Part shown: positions 34,574 through 45,462 of the stretch, in pieces
Layout of the letters: every line of letters starts with the position of its first letter
Position numbering within the stretch: position 1 is the first letter of the stretch
NCBI RefSeq assembly: GCF_003595525.1
Contig: NZ_CP022680.1
Span: forward strand, 1,762,001-1,826,000
DNA length: 64,000 bases
Direction: 5' to 3'
Source: Streptococcus respiraculi
GTDB lineage: Bacteria; Bacillota; Bacilli; Lactobacillales; Streptococcaceae
Translations under genes and position numbers: made by a program
Notes under the pieces: model-generated
What the model was told of the DNA's origin: nothing
Seen by the model: only the letters and a program-made list of their open reading frames with translations
The model's database searches: none

Positions 34574-34609
34574 AAAAAACGAGGCTGGGCAACAGTACCC
34601 TACCTCGTT
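34574..34609 (-). terminator. Terminator downstream of tpx
   Basis: Minus-strand AACGAGGT...CCTCGTT with inner GGG/CCC pairing is followed by TTTTTTATG. It lies beyond the BOX-like element. Confidence 0.75.
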
Positions 34610-34615
34610 ACATGT

Positions 34616-34740
34616 TATAGTTCTAACAGTTTGACGCATATCAATAGTCAGGGAAGTGACTATTCATACTTGAGCCTAAAAATTGGAAAGCGAAGACGAC
34701 AAAATCGATTTCTGCGAAATAACGATTTTTGCCTCACTCC
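34616..34740 (+). repeat. BOX-like modular hairpin element, copy 3 (one 49-bp module)
   Basis: The sequence follows the reverse complement of 3022-3247 closely at both ends (AACAGTTTGACGCATATCAA; GCGAAGACGAC; TTTTTGCCTCACTC) but carries one module instead of three. The module stem ATAGTCA/TGACTAT is perfect. A second small stem (ATTTC/GAAAT) in the right end also persists with a changed loop. Confidence 0.78.
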
Positions 34741-34750
34741 CTCTTCATTT

Positions 34751-35242
34751 TTAAAGATTCTTTGCAACTTCAAGAGCTGCATCGTAGTCTGGGTGAGCAT
34801 TGACATTGTCCAAATACTCAACGTAGATAATTTCATTGTGTTCATTGAGGACAAATACTGCCCGTGCCAGTAAATTCCACTCCCGCATCAAGAGGCCGTA
34901 AGATTTTCCAAAGGCATGGTCATAATAGTCCGATAGGGTCACCGCATCTTCAAGACCTGCCGCACCGCACCAACGAGCTTGCGCAAACGGTAAATCTACT
35001 GAAACAGTAATGACAACCATATTGTCTATATCTGCCAACTCTTGATTGAAACGACGGGTCTGCGTGTCACAAATACCTGTATCAATGGACGGAATGACAC
35101 TGATTACCTTGCGTTTTTTACCAAAATCATTGAGACTTTTAAGAGTCAAATCATTGGCCATCAACACAAAATCAGGGGCTTGATCTCCTACGCGTAATTG
35201 AGGTCCAACAAGCGTAACTGGTTTTCCAATAAATGTTGTCAT
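34751..35242 (-). CDS. tpx: Thiol peroxidase
   Basis: 163 aa from the ATG at 35242 (AAGGAG upstream; [13 protein letters not shown]). It is an atypical 2-Cys peroxiredoxin that reduces peroxides with thioredoxin. The peroxidatic Cys motif is [15 protein letters not shown]. At the position of the usual resolving Cys the sequence reads [14 protein letters not shown], so the second Cys is retained. Family length is normal. It is a single gene. Confidence 0.93.
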   Translation of the reverse strand: MTTFIGKPVTLVGPQLRVGDQAPDFVLMANDLTLKSLNDFGKKRKVISVIPSIDTGICDTQTRRFNQELADIDNMVVITVSVDLPFAQARWCGAAGLEDAVTLSDYYDHAFGKSYGLLMREWNLLARAVFVLNEHNEIIYVEYLDNVNAHPDYDAALEVAKNL

Positions 35243-35361
35243 AGTAGGCTCCTTTTTTCTAATACCTCTATTGTAAGCGTTTTTCCTCAAAAATGCTACT
35301 GTTTTGATTGAGATTTTTGATTATTTTTTATCAAACTGGACTGAACAACCCTCTTTACAGC

Positions 35362-37818
35362 TTATTTCCACATCCGCATCTTTTTTAACCGAAGCGCATT
35401 GGCTAGGACAGAGACTGAGCTGAGAGACATGGCTGCTCCTGCTAACATAGGATTAAGTAAGGGACCGCCAAATAGGTGTAAAACGCCCATTGCAACTGGA
35501 ATCCCAATGACATTATAGGCAAAGGCCCAAAAGAGATTTTGTTTAATGACCCGCATGGTGGCCTGACTGAGCTGAATAGTTCGTGCCACATCTACCACGT
35601 CACTCCGAACCAGAACAACATCCGCCGATTCAATAGCGACATCCGTACCTGATCCAATGGCAATGCCGACATCTGCCTGTGCCAGAGCTGGTGCGTCATT
35701 GATCCCATCTCCGACCATGGCAACCACCCTACCTTTTTCCTGAAATTCCTTGACAACAGCTGCCTTGTCTTCAGGCAAGACCTGACTGATGACCATGTGA
35801 ATACCGGCTTGAGCAGCAATGGCCTTAGCTGTCGCCTTAGTATCACCTGTCAGCATCACGACTTCTAAGTCCATTTTCTGTAATTGTCTCACGGCCTCAG
35901 GACTGGTTTCTTTTAATTTATCCGCAATACCAAGGAGACCAATCACCTGCTTGTCCAACGCAAGAAAGACAGGCGTTTTCCCTTGTTCTGAAAGCGCATG
36001 AGCAGCAGCTTCTGACTGCCCAAAATCTACCTGATGAGCCGCCATTAAGGAACTATTTCCAAGAAGAATCTCTACTTTATTGATATTTCCCATGAGGCCT
36101 TTTCCAGAAAGAGCTTGAAAATCCTTGACCCTTTGCAAGGAAAGACCTTTCTCTTTGGCTTTGATCAGAACAGCCTCACCCAGTGGATGCTCTGAATCAT
36201 ACTCCATGCTGGCTGCCAATTGCAAAATCGTATCTTCAGACATGTCTTGATAGCTGATTATATCTGTCACATGAGGTTTCCCTTCTGTCAATGTTCCCGT
36301 CTTGTCTACAATAACCGTGTCCAGTTTCTCAGCTCTCTCAAGCACCTCACCTGACTTAATCAACATGCCGTTCTCTGCACCTTTTCCTGTTCCTACCATA
36401 ATAGCTGTTGGCGTTGCAAGCCCCAAGGCACAAGGACATGCAATGATGAGAACCGCAATCATCATTGAGAGTGAAAAAGCCCACGATTCGCCCGCAAGGA
36501 TCCAGAAAATTCCTGCTCCTAGCGCTAAGGCCATAACCACTGGTACAAAGATTGCAGCCACCTGATCTGCCAACTTGGCAATCGGAGCTTTCGAGCCTTG
36601 CGCTTCTTCCACTAAGCGAATAATCTGCGCTAGAGCTGTATCCTTGCCAACCTTGGTAGCGGTCATGCGAAAGGCTCCATTTTTATTGATAGAGCCACCA
36701 AAAACCACATCACCAACCGTTTTTGCAACTGGTAGACTTTCTCCTGTCAACATCGTTTCATCGACCGTTGATTGGCCTTCTATCAACTCTCCATCAACAG
36801 GGATTTTTTCACCCGGACGCACTCGAATCTGGTCACCAACCATGACTGCTTCAAGCGCTATTTCAACTTCTTGACGATTTCGGAGGACACGGGCAATTGG
36901 GGGTGTGAGAGCCATGAGGTGCTGAATAGCTGCAGAAGTTCGACTTTTTGATACCGTTTCTAAATATTTCCCAAGTGTAATCAAGGTTAGGATAACAGCA
37001 ACTGACTCCAAATACAATTCCGCATGGTCACCATGCGCCACCTCTACTTTCCCTAAGCTCAAGAGACCTGTCATGGCAATCCCTTGAAGCAAGGCCGCAC
37101 CCGTCCCAATCGCAATCAAGGAGTCCATATTGGGATGTCCCTTCACCAAGGTTTTCAGCCCCTTTTGATAAAAGGCACGTCCCAGATAGACAATCGGTAG
37201 CACTAAGACCAGCTGAACAAGAGCTGAAATCTGTTCCTTGCGAAGAATAGCTGGAAGCAGGACGTCCCCCCAGGCAAGCATCGGAGCCATAGCGAGATAG
37301 ACAATAGGAAGAGCAAATAGCGCCGACCAGATAAAACGTTGCCATAATATGCTAGCCTGTTCTTGTTGTTCAATACTCTTATCAAGAGGCTGACCTGCCT
37401 CCTCCAAAAAGGCTTCGTAGCCTGCCTCTTTTACTGCCTGCTGAATATTAGCTACAGACTGCACGCTCGCATCATAGCGAACATAAAGGCTTTCGGTTGC
37501 TAAATTGACTGTAGCTTCTTCTACTCCGTCAAGCTGGGCAACACTTCGTTCAACAGCCATAGCGCAAGAGGCACAGCTCATGCCCTTGACTTGATAGGTC
37601 TCCTCGATTGCGTTTGAACTTAACTGATATCCAGCCTTTGTCACGGAAGCTAAAATGTTTTCCTCTTCAATGCTGTGTGCGTCGTAGATAACCGTTGCCT
37701 GCTCAGTTGCCAAGTTCACACTGGCTTTCGTCACCCCTGCTAGAGACTGGAGCGTTTTTTCAACTGTCATGGCACAAGAGGCGCAACTCATACCCTTGAC
37801 CTGATAGGTTTTCTTCAT
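35362..37818 (-). CDS. copA: Copper-exporting P-type ATPase
   Basis: 818 aa from the ATG at 37818 (AGGAG spaced 8 nt); an ATG two codons earlier is possible. Two N-terminal heavy-metal domains each have GMSCASCAM. The membrane Cu site is ACPCALG; phosphorylation DKTGTLTEG; hinge [10 protein letters not shown]; and the [12 protein letters not shown] HP motif is present. It exports Cu(I) from the cytoplasm. CopY-type operators flank the promoter, but neither copY nor copZ is adjacent, unlike the usual copYAZ operon. Confidence 0.94.
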   Translation of the reverse strand: MKKTYQVKGMSCASCAMTVEKTLQSLAGVTKASVNLATEQATVIYDAHSIEEENILASVTKAGYQLSSNAIEETYQVKGMSCASCAMAVERSVAQLDGVEEATVNLATESLYVRYDASVQSVANIQQAVKEAGYEAFLEEAGQPLDKSIEQQEQASILWQRFIWSALFALPIVYLAMAPMLAWGDVLLPAILRKEQISALVQLVLVLPIVYLGRAFYQKGLKTLVKGHPNMDSLIAIGTGAALLQGIAMTGLLSLGKVEVAHGDHAELYLESVAVILTLITLGKYLETVSKSRTSAAIQHLMALTPPIARVLRNRQEVEIALEAVMVGDQIRVRPGEKIPVDGELIEGQSTVDETMLTGESLPVAKTVGDVVFGGSINKNGAFRMTATKVGKDTALAQIIRLVEEAQGSKAPIAKLADQVAAIFVPVVMALALGAGIFWILAGESWAFSLSMMIAVLIIACPCALGLATPTAIMVGTGKGAENGMLIKSGEVLERAEKLDTVIVDKTGTLTEGKPHVTDIISYQDMSEDTILQLAASMEYDSEHPLGEAVLIKAKEKGLSLQRVKDFQALSGKGLMGNINKVEILLGNSSLMAAHQVDFGQSEAAAHALSEQGKTPVFLALDKQVIGLLGIADKLKETSPEAVRQLQKMDLEVVMLTGDTKATAKAIAAQAGIHMVISQVLPEDKAAVVKEFQEKGRVVAMVGDGINDAPALAQADVGIAIGSGTDVAIESADVVLVRSDVVDVARTIQLSQATMRVIKQNLFWAFAYNVIGIPVAMGVLHLFGGPLLNPMLAGAAMSLSSVSVLANALRLKKMRMWK

Positions 37819-37837
37819 TTTCATCTCTCCTTTCGTC

Positions 37838-37888
37838 TACACTTGTAATCTCTATTATTCAGTATACCATTCGTTGACTACATTTGTA
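37838..37888 (-). promoter_or_regulatory. copA promoter flanked by two CopY-type operators
   Basis: TACACTTGTA (37838-37847) and TACATTTGTA (37879-37888) both match the cop box TACAnnTGTA. On the minus strand TTACAA-17-TATACT (extended TGG) forms the promoter; the upstream box overlaps the -35 and the other lies between -10 and SD. Confidence 0.8.
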
Positions 37889-37900
37889 AACAAAATAATT

Positions 37901-37930
37901 AAAAAACTAGGAAATAATCCTATTCCCTAA
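37901..37930 (-). terminator. Terminator of tehB
   Basis: Minus-strand TTAGGGAA pairs with TTTCCTAG, followed by TTTTTTAATT, just past the tehB stop. Confidence 0.65.
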
Positions 37931-37945
37931 TTTATATATACTTAT

Positions 37946-38806
37946 TTACGGCTTACGAGCCAACATGGTCGCAAAACGGAAACGCAAGAAATTCCCCTTT
38001 TCATCCTTGCGGTGCAGCTGACCAAAATCCTCGTTGTACTTGACCAATTCCCAGTCCTTATAATAATACCGTAACTCATCTTTGCCAAACGTAAAGGAAA
38101 AATTCATCGGACACGGTGCATCGTCTGTACTCATGGCAGCAACAATCAAATTGTAACCACCGCTCCTAGTCTGCTCCTGCATATTTGTAATAATGGCAGG
38201 AATCCGCTCACGTTCTAAAAACATCAACACAACTGTTGAAATAATCCAGTCGTATGTCTGCGTGAGACTAGCCTGATTGATGTCGTACTGCCCGACCTGC
38301 AACTCCAAATCCTCAGCTTCCATGACGGTTAACAGGGTCTCAAGACTAGGCAGATGATAATCTACAGCCGTCACCTCAAATCCTTTTTGAGCCAAATAAA
38401 GGGCATTTCTGCCTTGACCACAGCCTAAATCTAGGACCTTGCATGGCTCAGTAATGGTTTCTAAGGCTTCAATGACTTCCGAATGCGTACGAGTAAAGCC
38501 GTATTTTTTAGCAAAATAATCCTCTGGTTGACAGAAAAACTCGACAAAAAAGCTAGTATCATCTGTCAACAACGTCACACGGTGCCAAGCCTGCGGTTCT
38601 ACCATGGGAATGTCATCAGTAGCTCGGTAATGGTGGATAGCAGTAATCTCATTTTTGTCTGAAATGGCTTCATACTTGATTTCACCTGTCAACACCTTGA
38701 TTTTTCCCCAAGTACCAACCTTGGTATTGTGCTTATGGGTAATTTCTGTAGGCACCGTCTCCTTGGTCCATATAGGCATGCGTTTGTAGGCTACTAAATC
38801 TGACAT
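37946..38806 (-). CDS. tehB: TehB-type SAM-dependent methyltransferase with N-terminal DUF1971 domain
   Basis: 286 aa from the ATG at 38806 (AAGGAG upstream). The N-terminal cupin-like DUF1971 domain (about residues 1-95) is fused to the TehB methyltransferase, whose SAM motif is VLDLGCGQGRNALYLA. Overexpressed TehB proteins confer tellurite resistance; the natural substrate is unclear. Gene order rnr-smpB-tehB is conserved in streptococci. Confidence 0.88.
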   Translation of the reverse strand: MSDLVAYKRMPIWTKETVPTEITHKHNTKVGTWGKIKVLTGEIKYEAISDKNEITAIHHYRATDDIPMVEPQAWHRVTLLTDDTSFFVEFFCQPEDYFAKKYGFTRTHSEVIEALETITEPCKVLDLGCGQGRNALYLAQKGFEVTAVDYHLPSLETLLTVMEAEDLELQVGQYDINQASLTQTYDWIISTVVLMFLERERIPAIITNMQEQTRSGGYNLIVAAMSTDDAPCPMNFSFTFGKDELRYYYKDWELVKYNEDFGQLHRKDEKGNFLRFRFATMLARKP

Positions 38807-38937
38807 CACTGTTCTCCTTTTCCACTCTCCACCACCAGTACCGTCTCTTTGATTTGATTTCAGACGAGACAAGACGTCTTAATCCTGCATAATAAAAACG
38901 AAAAGACGGTACGACCAACTAGCACTTCTCTAACTTT

Positions 38938-39405
38938 CTACCTCGCATTGATGGCCTTCATTGTGCGGGCAATGTCACGGTTTTGTTCACGGCGTTTGAT
39001 GGACTCTCGTTTGTCGTAGTCGTGTTTTCCCTTAGCAAGACCAATCAAGACCTTGGCAAAACCGTCTTTAAGGTAGACCTTGAGAGGAACGAGGGTCATC
39101 CCTGTTCCTTTGACTTGATTTTCAAGGCTTGTAATCTGCTTTTTGCGCAGGAGCAATTTGCGGGTTCTAGTCGGATCTTGATTCCAGATATTGCCCTCAT
39201 CATAAGGTGCAATATGAACATTATTAAGCCAGGCTTCCCCTTTTCGAATCTGGGCAAAGCCATCCTTTAGGTTGATACGTCCTGCGCGGATAGACTTGAT
39301 TTCTGTCCCTGTCAAAACCAGCCCTGCTTCGATGGTATCGATAATACTATAGTCATGACGGGCTTTCTTATTTTGTGCGAGGACTTTTCCTTCACCCTTG
39401 GCCAT
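38938..39405 (-). CDS. smpB: SsrA-binding protein
   Basis: 155 aa. It binds tmRNA and delivers it to stalled ribosomes for trans-translation. Typical sequence: [40 protein letters not shown] and the basic C-terminal tail. The start is 2 nt after the rnr stop, and SmpB and RNase R also cooperate in trans-translation quality control. Confidence 0.96.
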   Translation of the reverse strand: MAKGEGKVLAQNKKARHDYSIIDTIEAGLVLTGTEIKSIRAGRINLKDGFAQIRKGEAWLNNVHIAPYDEGNIWNQDPTRTRKLLLRKKQITSLENQVKGTGMTLVPLKVYLKDGFAKVLIGLAKGKHDYDKRESIKRREQNRDIARTMKAINAR

Positions 39406-39407
39406 TT

Positions 39408-41750
39408 CTATCTCCTTTTTTTGCGTTTTCCTTTGGCCATTTCCTTATAAAATGGCTTCTTTTTCTTGTCTTTTGACTTGACTTTTTTACTAGAACGATG
39501 AAGTGTCTCTTCTTGCTTATGTCCCTTGCCCTTGCCTCGTCCTGTGCGGTCTGAACGGTCACGATTGGCATGGCTCTTGGTCTTTCGGGTCGCCTTGAGC
39601 GGTGACTCAAGGACATCAAAATCAGACGGTACATGGGAAAAATCAATCTCTCCAGTCAGCTTGTCAGCCCTCATCAACTTGATACGAATGCTTTGTCCGA
39701 CTCGAAAAACACGTCCTGATTTTTCCCCTTTAAGGGTCAAGCTCCGTTCATTGTAATGGTAAAATTCAGGCAGATTTTGGATATGAATCAAGCCCTCAAC
39801 GGTATTTGGTAACTCGACAAAAAGACCAAACTTGACAATGCTCGATACCACACCGTCAAATTCCTGCCCAACAAATTCCTGCATGTATTCCGCCTTTTTC
39901 ATGGCTTCCACTTCACGCTCCGCATCAATCGCACGACGTTCTAAACTAGATGTCTGCTTGGCAATGGCAGGAATGACCGTTTCAAAATGCGCTTGCTTTT
40001 CTGGCGTGACAGTGCTGTATTCCCGCACCATACGATGCACCAAAAGGTCCGGATAGCGCCGAATCGGGCTAGTAAAATGCGTATAGTAATCCGCACCTAG
40101 ACCATAGTGACCATGATTATGCTCTGAATAGCGGGCCTGCTGCATGGAGCGCAGAAGCATCATATTCAAAACATCCGCATACGGTTCATGTGCCACACGG
40201 GCCATTAAATCCTGCAAAACTTCTGAGCTAATCGTGCTTGCCGTTCCTGTAATTCCAAGACCAAAACTGCTAGCATAGTCAATAAATTTCTGCAATTTAT
40301 CCGCCTTTGGCTCTTCGTGAATCCGATAGATAAACGGCAACTCTAACTTGCTAAAATGTTCTGCGACCGTTTCATTTGCGACCAACATAAATGACTCAAT
40401 CATCCGCTCTGCAATGCCACGTTGTCGCAATTGGATATCAACTGGCAGCCCGTCCTTATTGACAATAATCTTGGCTTCATGGGTATCAAAATTAAGCGCT
40501 CCGCGCTTGAACCGCATGGTTTCTAACGTTTCGTGGAGTAGGACCATCTTCTCTACACTTGGCACAATTTTGGAAAAGGCTTCCAACTTGGCCTTGTCCC
40601 CCGCAATCATCCGATTGACATCAGCATAAGTCATGCGGTAGGTGGTCTTAATCACGGTCTGACCAATCCAGTGTTTGACCACGCGCCCCTTGCGGTCAAT
40701 CTCCATGATTGCCGACTGGGTCAAGCGATCCACATTGGGATTCAAGGAACAAATACCATTTGACAAGCGCTCAGGTAGCATCGGAACTACACGATCTGTC
40801 ACATAGACGGATGTTCCTCGACTCAGTGCTTCTCGGTCAAGCGCAGAGCCTTCTGTCACATAATGGGAGACATCTGCGATATGGACTCCCAACTCCAGAT
40901 TGCCGTTTTTGAGTTGCTTGATATGCACCGCATCGTCCAAATCCTTGGCATCTGCTCCGTCAATCGTAAAAATAATCTCCTTACGCAAATCCAAGCGACC
41001 TTCATAGTCTTTTTCGGTAGGCTGGTCTGGAATTTGATTGGCTTCTGCCAATACCTCATCGGGAAATTCGGATATGATGTCCATGGACTCTAGTACCTCT
41101 AAGACATCAATACCAACATCGTCCTTGTGTCCGATGACATCCCGAATGGTCGCTACGAAATAATCCCGTTTTTTATTCGGGTATTGCTCGACATCAACCT
41201 TGACAATTTCTGTTCCGTCTAATACCAAGGCTGATTTTTTCAGATAAATTGGCTGGCTAATCTTTTGATTTTTCGACTTGATGTAGCCTGCGTATTCCTT
41301 TTTATCCTCATCAAAAATGACCTGACCGACCGCGGTCTTTAAACTGTGTTCTAGAATATCGATCACTTCCGCTTCTGCCATGGTGCCTTTGAGGCGGTCT
41401 GCAACCTTTTTAATCGCAATTTCCACCCTATCACCCTCAATGGCATAGTTGACGTCATTACGACTCACAAAAAGATCATCTTCAACCTCATCAACCGTGA
41501 CAAAGCCAAAACCATTTTTATTGGCACGAAAGATACCTGTCAAAGTCACGCGATTCGTCTTCTTCTTTTTAGCTGATACGGCAATTCTCCCCTCATCATC
41601 AAACCGCACTTCTCTGCGCCCCTCCATCTTGGAGACCTGCTTGACCAAATTCGTAAAGTCTTTAGCAGATACCGCTTGAAAATGGTCTGCCAACTGGTCC
41701 ATGGTCACCGGACCAACTGTCTCGATATACTCAATAATTTCTTTTTTCAT
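39408..41750 (-). CDS. rnr: Ribonuclease R
   Basis: 780 aa. It is a processive 3'-5' exoribonuclease acting on structured RNA and on tmRNA-tagged messages. It has an N-terminal winged helix, cold-shock domains, the RNB catalytic domain ([17 protein letters not shown] with its Asp cluster; [16 protein letters not shown]), an S1 domain ([18 protein letters not shown]) and a Lys/Arg-rich tail. Family length is normal. Confidence 0.96.
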   Translation of the reverse strand: MKKEIIEYIETVGPVTMDQLADHFQAVSAKDFTNLVKQVSKMEGRREVRFDDEGRIAVSAKKKKTNRVTLTGIFRANKNGFGFVTVDEVEDDLFVSRNDVNYAIEGDRVEIAIKKVADRLKGTMAEAEVIDILEHSLKTAVGQVIFDEDKKEYAGYIKSKNQKISQPIYLKKSALVLDGTEIVKVDVEQYPNKKRDYFVATIRDVIGHKDDVGIDVLEVLESMDIISEFPDEVLAEANQIPDQPTEKDYEGRLDLRKEIIFTIDGADAKDLDDAVHIKQLKNGNLELGVHIADVSHYVTEGSALDREALSRGTSVYVTDRVVPMLPERLSNGICSLNPNVDRLTQSAIMEIDRKGRVVKHWIGQTVIKTTYRMTYADVNRMIAGDKAKLEAFSKIVPSVEKMVLLHETLETMRFKRGALNFDTHEAKIIVNKDGLPVDIQLRQRGIAERMIESFMLVANETVAEHFSKLELPFIYRIHEEPKADKLQKFIDYASSFGLGITGTASTISSEVLQDLMARVAHEPYADVLNMMLLRSMQQARYSEHNHGHYGLGADYYTHFTSPIRRYPDLLVHRMVREYSTVTPEKQAHFETVIPAIAKQTSSLERRAIDAEREVEAMKKAEYMQEFVGQEFDGVVSSIVKFGLFVELPNTVEGLIHIQNLPEFYHYNERSLTLKGEKSGRVFRVGQSIRIKLMRADKLTGEIDFSHVPSDFDVLESPLKATRKTKSHANRDRSDRTGRGKGKGHKQEETLHRSSKKVKSKDKKKKPFYKEMAKGKRKKRR

Positions 41751-41829
41751 TTCTCTCTTTTCGTTGTTTTATATGTACACCTAGTGACAAATAGTAATTC
41801 TTCTTTCTGATGGTTTCTCTCTGCTGTAC

Positions 41830-41903
41830 TATGTCGTTTCATTTTGATTTAGCACTAGGCAGGACGAGTTAACGACCTAATAAATGAAAACGAAACAACT
41901 ATA
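41830..41903. repeat. MITE-like element (family M), short copy
   Basis: The left end TATGTCGTTTCATTTTGATT and the complement of the right end (CTATAGTTGTTTCGTTTTCA) are inverted repeats; AGCACTAGGCA and GACGAGTTAACGACC are shared with 9984-10143. It lies between rnr and secG. Confidence 0.65.
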
Positions 41904-41912
41904 GCATACGAT

Positions 41913-41945
41913 AAAAAAGAGACCAAGAACGAGTCCCAGTCTTTT
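41913..41945 (-). terminator. Terminator of secG
   Basis: Minus-strand GACTGGGA pairs with TTCTTGGTC (G-U pairs), followed by TCTTTTTTATC. Confidence 0.65.
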
Positions 41946-42178
41946 TATTTACTTGAAATAACTACTAAGGCCAGCGCAATCAACATCCAACAAAAGACGA
42001 GAATAGCTGTCAAGCGCTGCATCACAGCTTCAAAGCCACGTGCCTTTGTCCGTTCAAAAAGGGCTCCTGAACTTGCGTCAAATACGTTGCTTGATTGATT
42101 TTTGGCTGGTTGCATAAAGATTGCAATCACGATAATAGCAGATAAAATTAAAAGAATGGTTAATAAAGCGTTATACAT
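41945..42178 (-). CDS. secG: Preprotein translocase subunit SecG
   Basis: 77 aa, small membrane subunit of SecYEG. Two transmembrane helices (LLTILLILSAIIVIAIFMQP and AILVFCWMLIALALVVIS) flank the conserved SSNVFDASSGALFERTKARG-like loop. It lies 45 nt after rpmG, the usual streptococcal order. Confidence 0.92.
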   Translation of the reverse strand: MYNALLTILLILSAIIVIAIFMQPAKNQSSNVFDASSGALFERTKARGFEAVMQRLTAILVFCWMLIALALVVISSK

Positions 42179-42223
42179 ATTTTTTCTCTTTCTTTAAGAA
42201 CTCCCCACAGTATACCACAAAAT

Positions 42224-42373
42224 CTATTTTGTTTCAAGATGCAGCGTCACTTTTCTCTCTTTGGGGCAATATTTTAAGACTTCAATCTTCTGCGGATGTG
42301 TTTTACTATTCTTACTAGTTAGATAATTTTTACTGCCACATTCAGAACATTGTAAATTGATTTTAATTCTCAC
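42224..42373 (-). CDS. rpmG: 50S ribosomal protein L33
   Basis: 49 aa, read directly from the sequence: GTG start at 42373, beginning [20 protein letters not shown] and ending [16 protein letters not shown]. This is the three-cysteine L33 type (CSEC plus YCP) common in lactic acid bacteria. The GTG shares one base with the pmrA stop (TAGTG), so it is translationally coupled to pmrA. secG follows. Confidence 0.9.
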   Translation of the reverse strand: MRIKINLQCSECGSKNYLTSKNSKTHPQKIEVLKYCPKERKVTLHLETK

Positions 42374-43518
42374 TAAATTTCCCTTACTTTCAAGTACTTT
42401 CTAAAACTAAAGAGCGACCAGATGAGATTGACCATCACAAGGCTACACGTCACATAAAAGACCCAACGATATCCAAGATAGGTCGCCACTCCTGACCCCA
42501 ACATAGGTCCCAAGACAGAACCTATATACATAAAGGTTTGGTTAAATGAAAAAATCCGTGAAATTCCCTCTTTAGGTGTTAATTTTGCAAGTAGTGAATT
42601 GACAGACGGCAAGAGCGCCCCTGTCCCAAAGCCATATAAAAAGCGGAAGATGCCTAACTGTAAGGGCGTTATCGCATGGGCATTGAGCCAGTTCATCACA
42701 AAACTGTAAAAAAGTGCCACAAGCAAGAGCCGATGATTGCCAATCTTATCTCCTAGTTTCCCAAGCTGGGGCGAGCTCACCATAGAGGAGATTCCCAAAG
42801 CAGAGATAATCATCCCTGAAACAAATAAGAGATTTTCAGTCTGCCCCAAATAGCGAATATAAAGGGTCAAGATAGGCACTACAGACTGGGCCGCCATTTG
42901 AATAATCATACTGGTCACAAATAAGCTCAGTACAATTTGCTTGTCTTTGATCTGATGAAACACTTCCTGCAAGCTCATCTCCTGACCTGCCTTGATTGGT
43001 GTAAACTCTTCCTTGATGTAGAAGTAGGTCACAATGGTCACCAATAAGAGCAAAATCCCTACAATCAAAAAGACCAAGCGCATGCCAACCACTTCTGCTA
43101 AAAAGCCACCCAGCATAGGCCCAATCAAGGTTCCTGCAACCAAGCCTGTTGACAAGGTCCCAAGAGCATAGCCCGTCTTTTCTTTAGGCACCTGACTGGC
43201 AATCAAGGCGGTGGAATTTGGCACATATCCTGCAAAGACACCTGTCATAATTCGCAAGAGAATGAGCCAAAATACATTTGGTACAAAGGCTAGACCTCCC
43301 ATACTGAGAAACATGACCGAGCTAGCACGAACCATCATCGGCTTTCGTCCGTAGCGGTCCGCAAGACTTCCCCAAATCGGCGACATAATGGCTGAGGCAA
43401 GAGCCGTGGTCGATACAGCCAAGCCTGCATAAAATTCTACCTGATTTTTCGGTGCGCCTAATTCCTCGACAAAGACCGAGATAAAAGGCATGACCATTGA
43501 AAAACTAGCTCCCGTCAA
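42373..43518 (-). CDS. pmrA: PmrA-like MFS multidrug efflux transporter
   Basis: 381 aa as drawn from a TTG at 43518. It is a 12-TM major facilitator with the RYGRKPMM loop motif and NxxTxLIA-type [15 protein letters not shown]; context matches pneumococcal pmrA. Coding similarity clearly extends about 15 codons further upstream (WKQNLKIAWVGNF) to the coaE stop, yet no ATG, GTG or TTG exists there in frame. The true start may be ATT near 43558, or a one-base deletion has removed the original start. Efflux of fluoroquinolones is a family trait, not shown here. Confidence 0.75.
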   Translation of the reverse strand: MTGASFSMVMPFISVFVEELGAPKNQVEFYAGLAVSTTALASAIMSPIWGSLADRYGRKPMMVRASSVMFLSMGGLAFVPNVFWLILLRIMTGVFAGYVPNSTALIASQVPKEKTGYALGTLSTGLVAGTLIGPMLGGFLAEVVGMRLVFLIVGILLLLVTIVTYFYIKEEFTPIKAGQEMSLQEVFHQIKDKQIVLSLFVTSMIIQMAAQSVVPILTLYIRYLGQTENLLFVSGMIISALGISSMVSSPQLGKLGDKIGNHRLLLVALFYSFVMNWLNAHAITPLQLGIFRFLYGFGTGALLPSVNSLLAKLTPKEGISRIFSFNQTFMYIGSVLGPMLGSGVATYLGYRWVFYVTCSLVMVNLIWSLFSFRKYLKVREI

Positions 43519-43579
43519 AAAATTTCCTACCCAAGCAATTTTTAAATTTTGCTTCCAAACATCCTGACTTAAAATACAA

Positions 43580-44176
43580 TCATCTTCTTTCTATCTGCGC
43601 TAAAAGCTGGTCAACCTGTGCATAGGTTGCTTGCTTTTCTCCATCATTATCAATCTGATACGGAGTGCGCTTTTTCTTTTCTTCAAGAGGCATTTGGGCG
43701 GCGATTCGCTGCTTGGCGGCCTCCTGATCCAACTGATTTCGCTCCATTAACCGCTCCACTTGTAACTCAGGTGCAAGCACGATGAGCCAGACTTCAGACA
43801 CGACCCCCTCATAGCCCAATTCAAAGAGCAAGGGAATGTCCATGAAGAAGACCTCCTCACACTCAGCCAACCTGTCACGTTCTGCAATCAAGGCTTCCCG
43901 AATGATACTATCTTGCAAGTACGAAAGACGTTTGCGAACCTCATCTTCCTCAAAAACCAAGCGCCCGAGTTGCGCGCGGTTCAACTCTTCGTCTTTCGTT
44001 AAAATACTCGTGCCAAATTCTTCGACCAAGACCTGATAGAGCCTGCCCCCCTTTTGTTGTAGCTGGTGAACAACGTCATCCGCATCAATGACCTCATAGC
44101 CACGTTTTCGCAAATAAGCTGTCACTGTGGATTTTCCCGAAGCAATACCACCTGTTATCCCGATTACCCTTGTCAT
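43580..44176 (-). CDS. coaE: Dephospho-CoA kinase
   Basis: 198 aa from the ATG at 44176, overlapping the mutM stop by 4 nt (ATGA). It performs the last step of CoA synthesis. Walker A GGIASGKST, then EVIDADDVVHQLQQKGG and the conserved DIPLLFELG lid segment. The longer upstream reading frame lies within mutM and is not used. Confidence 0.94.
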   Translation of the reverse strand: MTRVIGITGGIASGKSTVTAYLRKRGYEVIDADDVVHQLQQKGGRLYQVLVEEFGTSILTKDEELNRAQLGRLVFEEDEVRKRLSYLQDSIIREALIAERDRLAECEEVFFMDIPLLFELGYEGVVSEVWLIVLAPELQVERLMERNQLDQEAAKQRIAAQMPLEEKKKRTPYQIDNDGEKQATYAQVDQLLAQIERR

Positions 44177-44997
44177 GATATCACCTGACACTGGGGACAG
44201 ATATGGGTCCCACGACCAGACAATTGAAACTTGACAATCTCTGTCTGGCAACGGGAACAAGCCTGCCCTTGCTTTCCATAAACTTGTAGATAATCCTGCA
44301 TGGTCCCATCCATGCCAAGCGCATTTTTATAGGTTCGAATGGTCGAGCCGCCTTTTTCAACACCTAATTGCAAGACAGCAATAATGGCTTGGTGCAAGGC
44401 CTTGCTTTCTTTGGTTGAGAGACTTTTGCTAAACCTTGCAGGATGAATGCCAGCCTGAAACAAGGCCTCATCCACGTAGATATTGCCCAACCCTACCACT
44501 AAGGTCTGATCCAGCAAGTGGGCTTTAATGGGCTTTTTCGATTTAGCGAGCTGAACAGCAAAACGCTCATAGTCAAAATCTTTTGTGGTCGGCTCTGGCC
44601 CTAACTTTTTCGAGAGAAAATAATCCTCAACTTGTTCTTTTGTTAGCAACTCAAGAGTCCCAAACTTCCGCACATCTTGATAGACTAAATGACTGCCATC
44701 TGTAAAGGTGAAAAAGGCATGAAAATGCTTATTTTCTGGCACTTGATTAGGAAAGTAATTGTACTTACCTTCCATTCGCAGGTGGGAAATCAAGACAAAG
44801 TCAGTCAAGTAAAGCAGAAGATACTTCCCGCGGCGCTTGACCTCGCAAATCTCTTGTCCAACCAAGGATTCATGCAAACTATCTGCCCCAGTTAACACCA
44901 TGCGTGGATAGGTGATCTCTACTTTCTGAATTCTTTTTCCAACGACCAGTTTTTCAAGTCCCTTGCGGACTGTTTCAACCTCTGGTAATTCTGGCAT
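44173..44997 (-). CDS. mutM: Formamidopyrimidine-DNA glycosylase
   Basis: 274 aa. It excises 8-oxoguanine and nicks abasic sites. Catalytic Pro2-Glu3 (MPELPEVETVRKGL), Lys near 56 (KRRGKYLLLYL), the H2TH region (LVVGLGNIYVDEALFQAGIH) and the C-terminal zinc finger (CSRCQ...CPQCQ) are all present. It forms a mutM-coaE-pmrA-rpmG-secG gene string with overlaps. Confidence 0.96.
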   Translation of the reverse strand: MPELPEVETVRKGLEKLVVGKRIQKVEITYPRMVLTGADSLHESLVGQEICEVKRRGKYLLLYLTDFVLISHLRMEGKYNYFPNQVPENKHFHAFFTFTDGSHLVYQDVRKFGTLELLTKEQVEDYFLSKKLGPEPTTKDFDYERFAVQLAKSKKPIKAHLLDQTLVVGLGNIYVDEALFQAGIHPARFSKSLSTKESKALHQAIIAVLQLGVEKGGSTIRTYKNALGMDGTMQDYLQVYGKQGQACSRCQTEIVKFQLSGRGTHICPQCQVIS

Positions 44998-45007
44998 AGG
45001 GTTCCTT

Positions 45008-45439
45008 TCATATTTCTACTATGTAATGGACACTTCGACCTACTTCACAAAAGCCGAGTTTATGATGAAATTCCTGACTAATCGTATTCTCTAAAGAACA
45101 ATCTGAAGCTAGTTGAGAACATCCCTGTGCTTTAGCCCATTGTTTAGCAAAGGCAAGCAATTCTCGTGCGATGCCTTTCTGTCTAGCTTCTCGTGCAACT
45201 GCAATACCTTCTAAATAAGCAATCGGTAGACTAGAGCAGCCCTCAACATATTCTGTTCGGATAGACAAACTAAGCCAAGCAAGTGCCTTTCCTCCACGCC
45301 AATACAGAAATTCATAGGGAAATTGTTGCCCTAGAAAACCCTCACGTAAGCGAGCTGGATTGCTGGTCCAGACCTGTTTTACAAAACCTAGCCAGATTTC
45401 GACTTCATCTGGTTGAACCAACCGAATCTTTCCACACAT
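45008..45439 (-). CDS. GNAT acetyltransferase resembling AAC(6')-I
   Basis: 143 aa from the ATG at 45439; a GTG at 45469 overlapping the Nudix stop is the alternative. Features of the aminoglycoside 6'-N-acetyltransferase type I group are visible: RTEYVEGCSSLPIAYLEGIA, the acetyl-CoA loop ARQKGIARELL, LASDCSLENTISQEFHHKLG. AAGGAG is 13 nt upstream, rather far. Resistance activity is not implied; many such chromosomal homologues have other substrates. Confidence 0.65.
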   Translation of the reverse strand: MCGKIRLVQPDEVEIWLGFVKQVWTSNPARLREGFLGQQFPYEFLYWRGGKALAWLSLSIRTEYVEGCSSLPIAYLEGIAVAREARQKGIARELLAFAKQWAKAQGCSQLASDCSLENTISQEFHHKLGFCEVGRSVHYIVEI

Positions 45440-45462
45440 TCCTAGTACTTCACTCCTTACAA

